Of a DNA stretch of 64,000 nucleotides, positions 62,957-64,000 are shown in pieces (position 1 is the first letter of the stretch; the number at the start of each line of letters is the position of its first letter). The notes under the pieces were generated by a model. It saw only the letters and a list, made by a program, of their open reading frames with translations. It was not told the origin of the DNA and made no database searches. This stretch comes from Ignavibacteriales bacterium (lineage in GTDB: Bacteria > Bacteroidota > Ignavibacteria > Ignavibacteriales > Ignavibacteriaceae). Made by a program: the position numbers and the translations under genes. Location of the stretch: assembly GCA_016714125.1 (NCBI GenBank), contig JADJNX010000003.1, forward strand, positions 461,985 through 525,984. The letters are read 5' to 3'.

Positions 62957-63550
62957 ATTAAATAATTAATGGAGTTATTGAGATGCATATTTATATACAA
63001 GTGTCTTACACATTTCAATAATGCTATGGCTAATATTTGAGTCAAGTGTATTTGATGTTTCTTTAATAACAGATTAACCCACATACCAAATAATGTAATA
63101 ACATGCAAGAAAGAAGAGAAAAAAGCTTTCAAAAAGATGTGTTTTCATTCTAATCCATAAGATACGAAGGGCAAACCTTCCGACAACCTTTTTGGTTCCA
63201 TACCCTCCCCGTCAATGGGGACCCAATTAAAAGTCTCTCGAGACCTACCCCGCTCTTTTTATACCCACCCCCGGTTATGCGGTTTTGAATTTTATTTGGG
63301 AGTATTTTCAATTTCCACCCTGAAAAATTGCAATCTTTACAGGCATTTTATTCCACTTCTTCCAATAGAATCAGGTATTACAAAAAGTAAGAAAACCTGT
63401 AGAACCTTCATACTGAAGGGGTATTAATTTAACGGTTGGTGAAAAGATGTTTGACTGATTCTCTTCATCTTAAATAAAATATGGAAAAGATAATAAAATT
63501 AGTCTTCTTTTATTAATATAAGTGAGTTCACAGATTAATTTTGTAACAGG
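62957..63550. other. Non-coding stretch after the accessory cluster
   Basis: About 594 nt without a supportable gene. Holds a hairpin CCCC-gtcaat-GGGG at about 63207-63220 in the right flanking repeat and CCTTCA-tac-TGAAGG at about 63404-63418. The frame 63215-63427 lacks coding character. Confidence 0.45.
63170..63262. repeat. Imperfect flanking repeat, right copy
   Basis: Direct, diverged counterpart of 59184-59308: ACAAC, TTCC, TACCC, a GGGG-containing hairpin, ACCCAA-TTAAAA and ACCTACCCC followed by CTCTTTTT. Confidence 0.4.
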
Positions 63551-63737
63551 TTATAATGGCAAATCGAAAATATTGTCCTCTTCTTCCATAAGGTTAACAC
63601 CTTCAAAAGAGACCAATAGCACATCTTCAACTAATTAATATATCATTGTTATTATCATAGAATTCCAAATCAACGGCTTGTCCTTTGATTTCTATAGCTA
63701 CGCTACCGCATGTGAAATCAATCTTTCTGATTTTCAT
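63551..63737 (-). CDS. Small acidic protein of unknown function, one frame change
   Basis: Starts at ATG 63737 inside the end of the exonuclease gene (overlap of 20 nt). MKIRKIDFTCGSVAIEIKG and VDLEFYDNNNDIL are followed, after a frame change near 63638, by LVEDVLLVSFEGVNLMEEEDNIFDLPL (in parts) with stop at 63551-63553. About 61 residues, acidic C-terminus. Overlap with the exonuclease suggests a coupled partner. No family known. Confidence 0.5.
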
Positions 63738-64000
63738 GTAATTGTCTCTTAATGTAATTAAACGCTTCTGCATTACCCCTAGCGTCATTCACAGGATTAT
63801 GGTCGTGAACTGTTTTACGGAGATGTTTGCAAGGAGCGCTTAGGTTTCCTACCATACCACAATATATATCTCCTATCCTTCTGCCTGAATAGCCAAAAGG
63901 ATTATAATCCAAAAAGTGGTGAAAATACCAATTGATCCATTGCCAATCATACGCTAAGTTGTCACTGAGAAAAGTGGCCGACCATGTTTATTAACGGTTT
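63718..64000 (-). CDS. DnaQ-like (DEDDh) 3'-5' exonuclease, 5' part outside window
   Basis: The C-terminal 80-90 residues of a DEDD-family exonuclease: SDNLAYDWQWINWYF (Exo II-like, with the Asp pair), LDYNPFGYSGRRIGDIY, then HDHNPVNDARGNAEAF, the Exo III His-x(4-5)-Asp motif of the DEDDh class. A frame change near 63975 and the right edge cut the rest. It lies opposite to the PRTase-DprA cluster and overlaps the start of a small acidic protein. May belong to the element or to a neighbouring defence module. Confidence 0.72.

Noticed and set aside
63215..63427. Open frame of 70 codons
   Set aside because: No start context, no homology-like motif, sits in repeat and hairpin DNA.

Overview
The window looks like a chromosomal segment of a low-GC bacterium of the Bacteroidota/Chlorobiota group, most likely Ignavibacteria. 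The signs are a type IX secretion sorting tail of the YPNPFNPSTTI kind, TTTG-N19-TAnnTTTG promoters, a TonB-dependent receptor with an N-terminal carboxypeptidase-regulatory-like domain, aerobic-type menaquinone genes and the purH-mreBCD-mrdA-rodA gene order. Assignment below class level is not possible from this sequence alone.

Layout. 1-12608: mostly minus-strand housekeeping genes (lipoprotein, NamZ-like muramidase, Nudix, ndk, sucD, a large secreted protein, citrate synthase, htpG, K+/H+ antiporter) with one plus-strand PHP-domain protein. 12683-20141: plus-strand regulator with a degenerate kinase domain, aldo/keto reductase, outer-membrane porin, glycosyltransferase, and a nucleoside-salvage pair (transporter plus purine nucleoside phosphorylase). 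20138-28557: rsmE, a small barrel protein, a menaquinone block (menE, menA, menB, menH and a convergent hotdog thioesterase), an M28 metalloenzyme, dacB and clpS. 28686-30988: etfB, etfA and a bifunctional-nuclease-family gene. 30985-43319: a DUF2851 gene, then a long, very tight minus-strand run: SGNH hydrolase, pyrG, purN, purH, mreB, mreC, mreD, mrdA, rodA, pyrF, linking nucleotide synthesis to cell-wall elongation. 43404-53288: secreted and metal-associated proteins (CC-rich small protein, TonB receptor, YHS protein), two separate tandem gene duplications, and a TPR/PAS histidine kinase with its LuxR-type response regulator.

53337-53566 carries tRNA-Gly(CCC) and tRNA-Val(UAC). Directly after tRNA-Val a mobile element begins and continues to the right edge: tyrosine integrase, excisionase-like protein, primase-helicase, a putative replication protein, three 21-bp tandem iteron-like repeats next to an AT-rich tract, and then an accessory cluster at 59649-62956 made of three phosphoribosyltransferase-fold proteins, a DprA/Smf-like protein and a HAD hydrolase. 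This cluster is the best candidate for an undescribed (possibly defence or nucleotide-processing) system. A DEDDh exonuclease with a small overlapping partner lies beyond it on the opposite strand.

A strong caveat: more than twenty genes, including indispensable ones such as mreB, purH, mrdA and gltA, are interrupted by frame changes that nearly always sit in short homopolymers. This points to a single-molecule or otherwise indel-prone assembly rather than to true pseudogenes. Broken genes are therefore given here as single features with the frame changes described.
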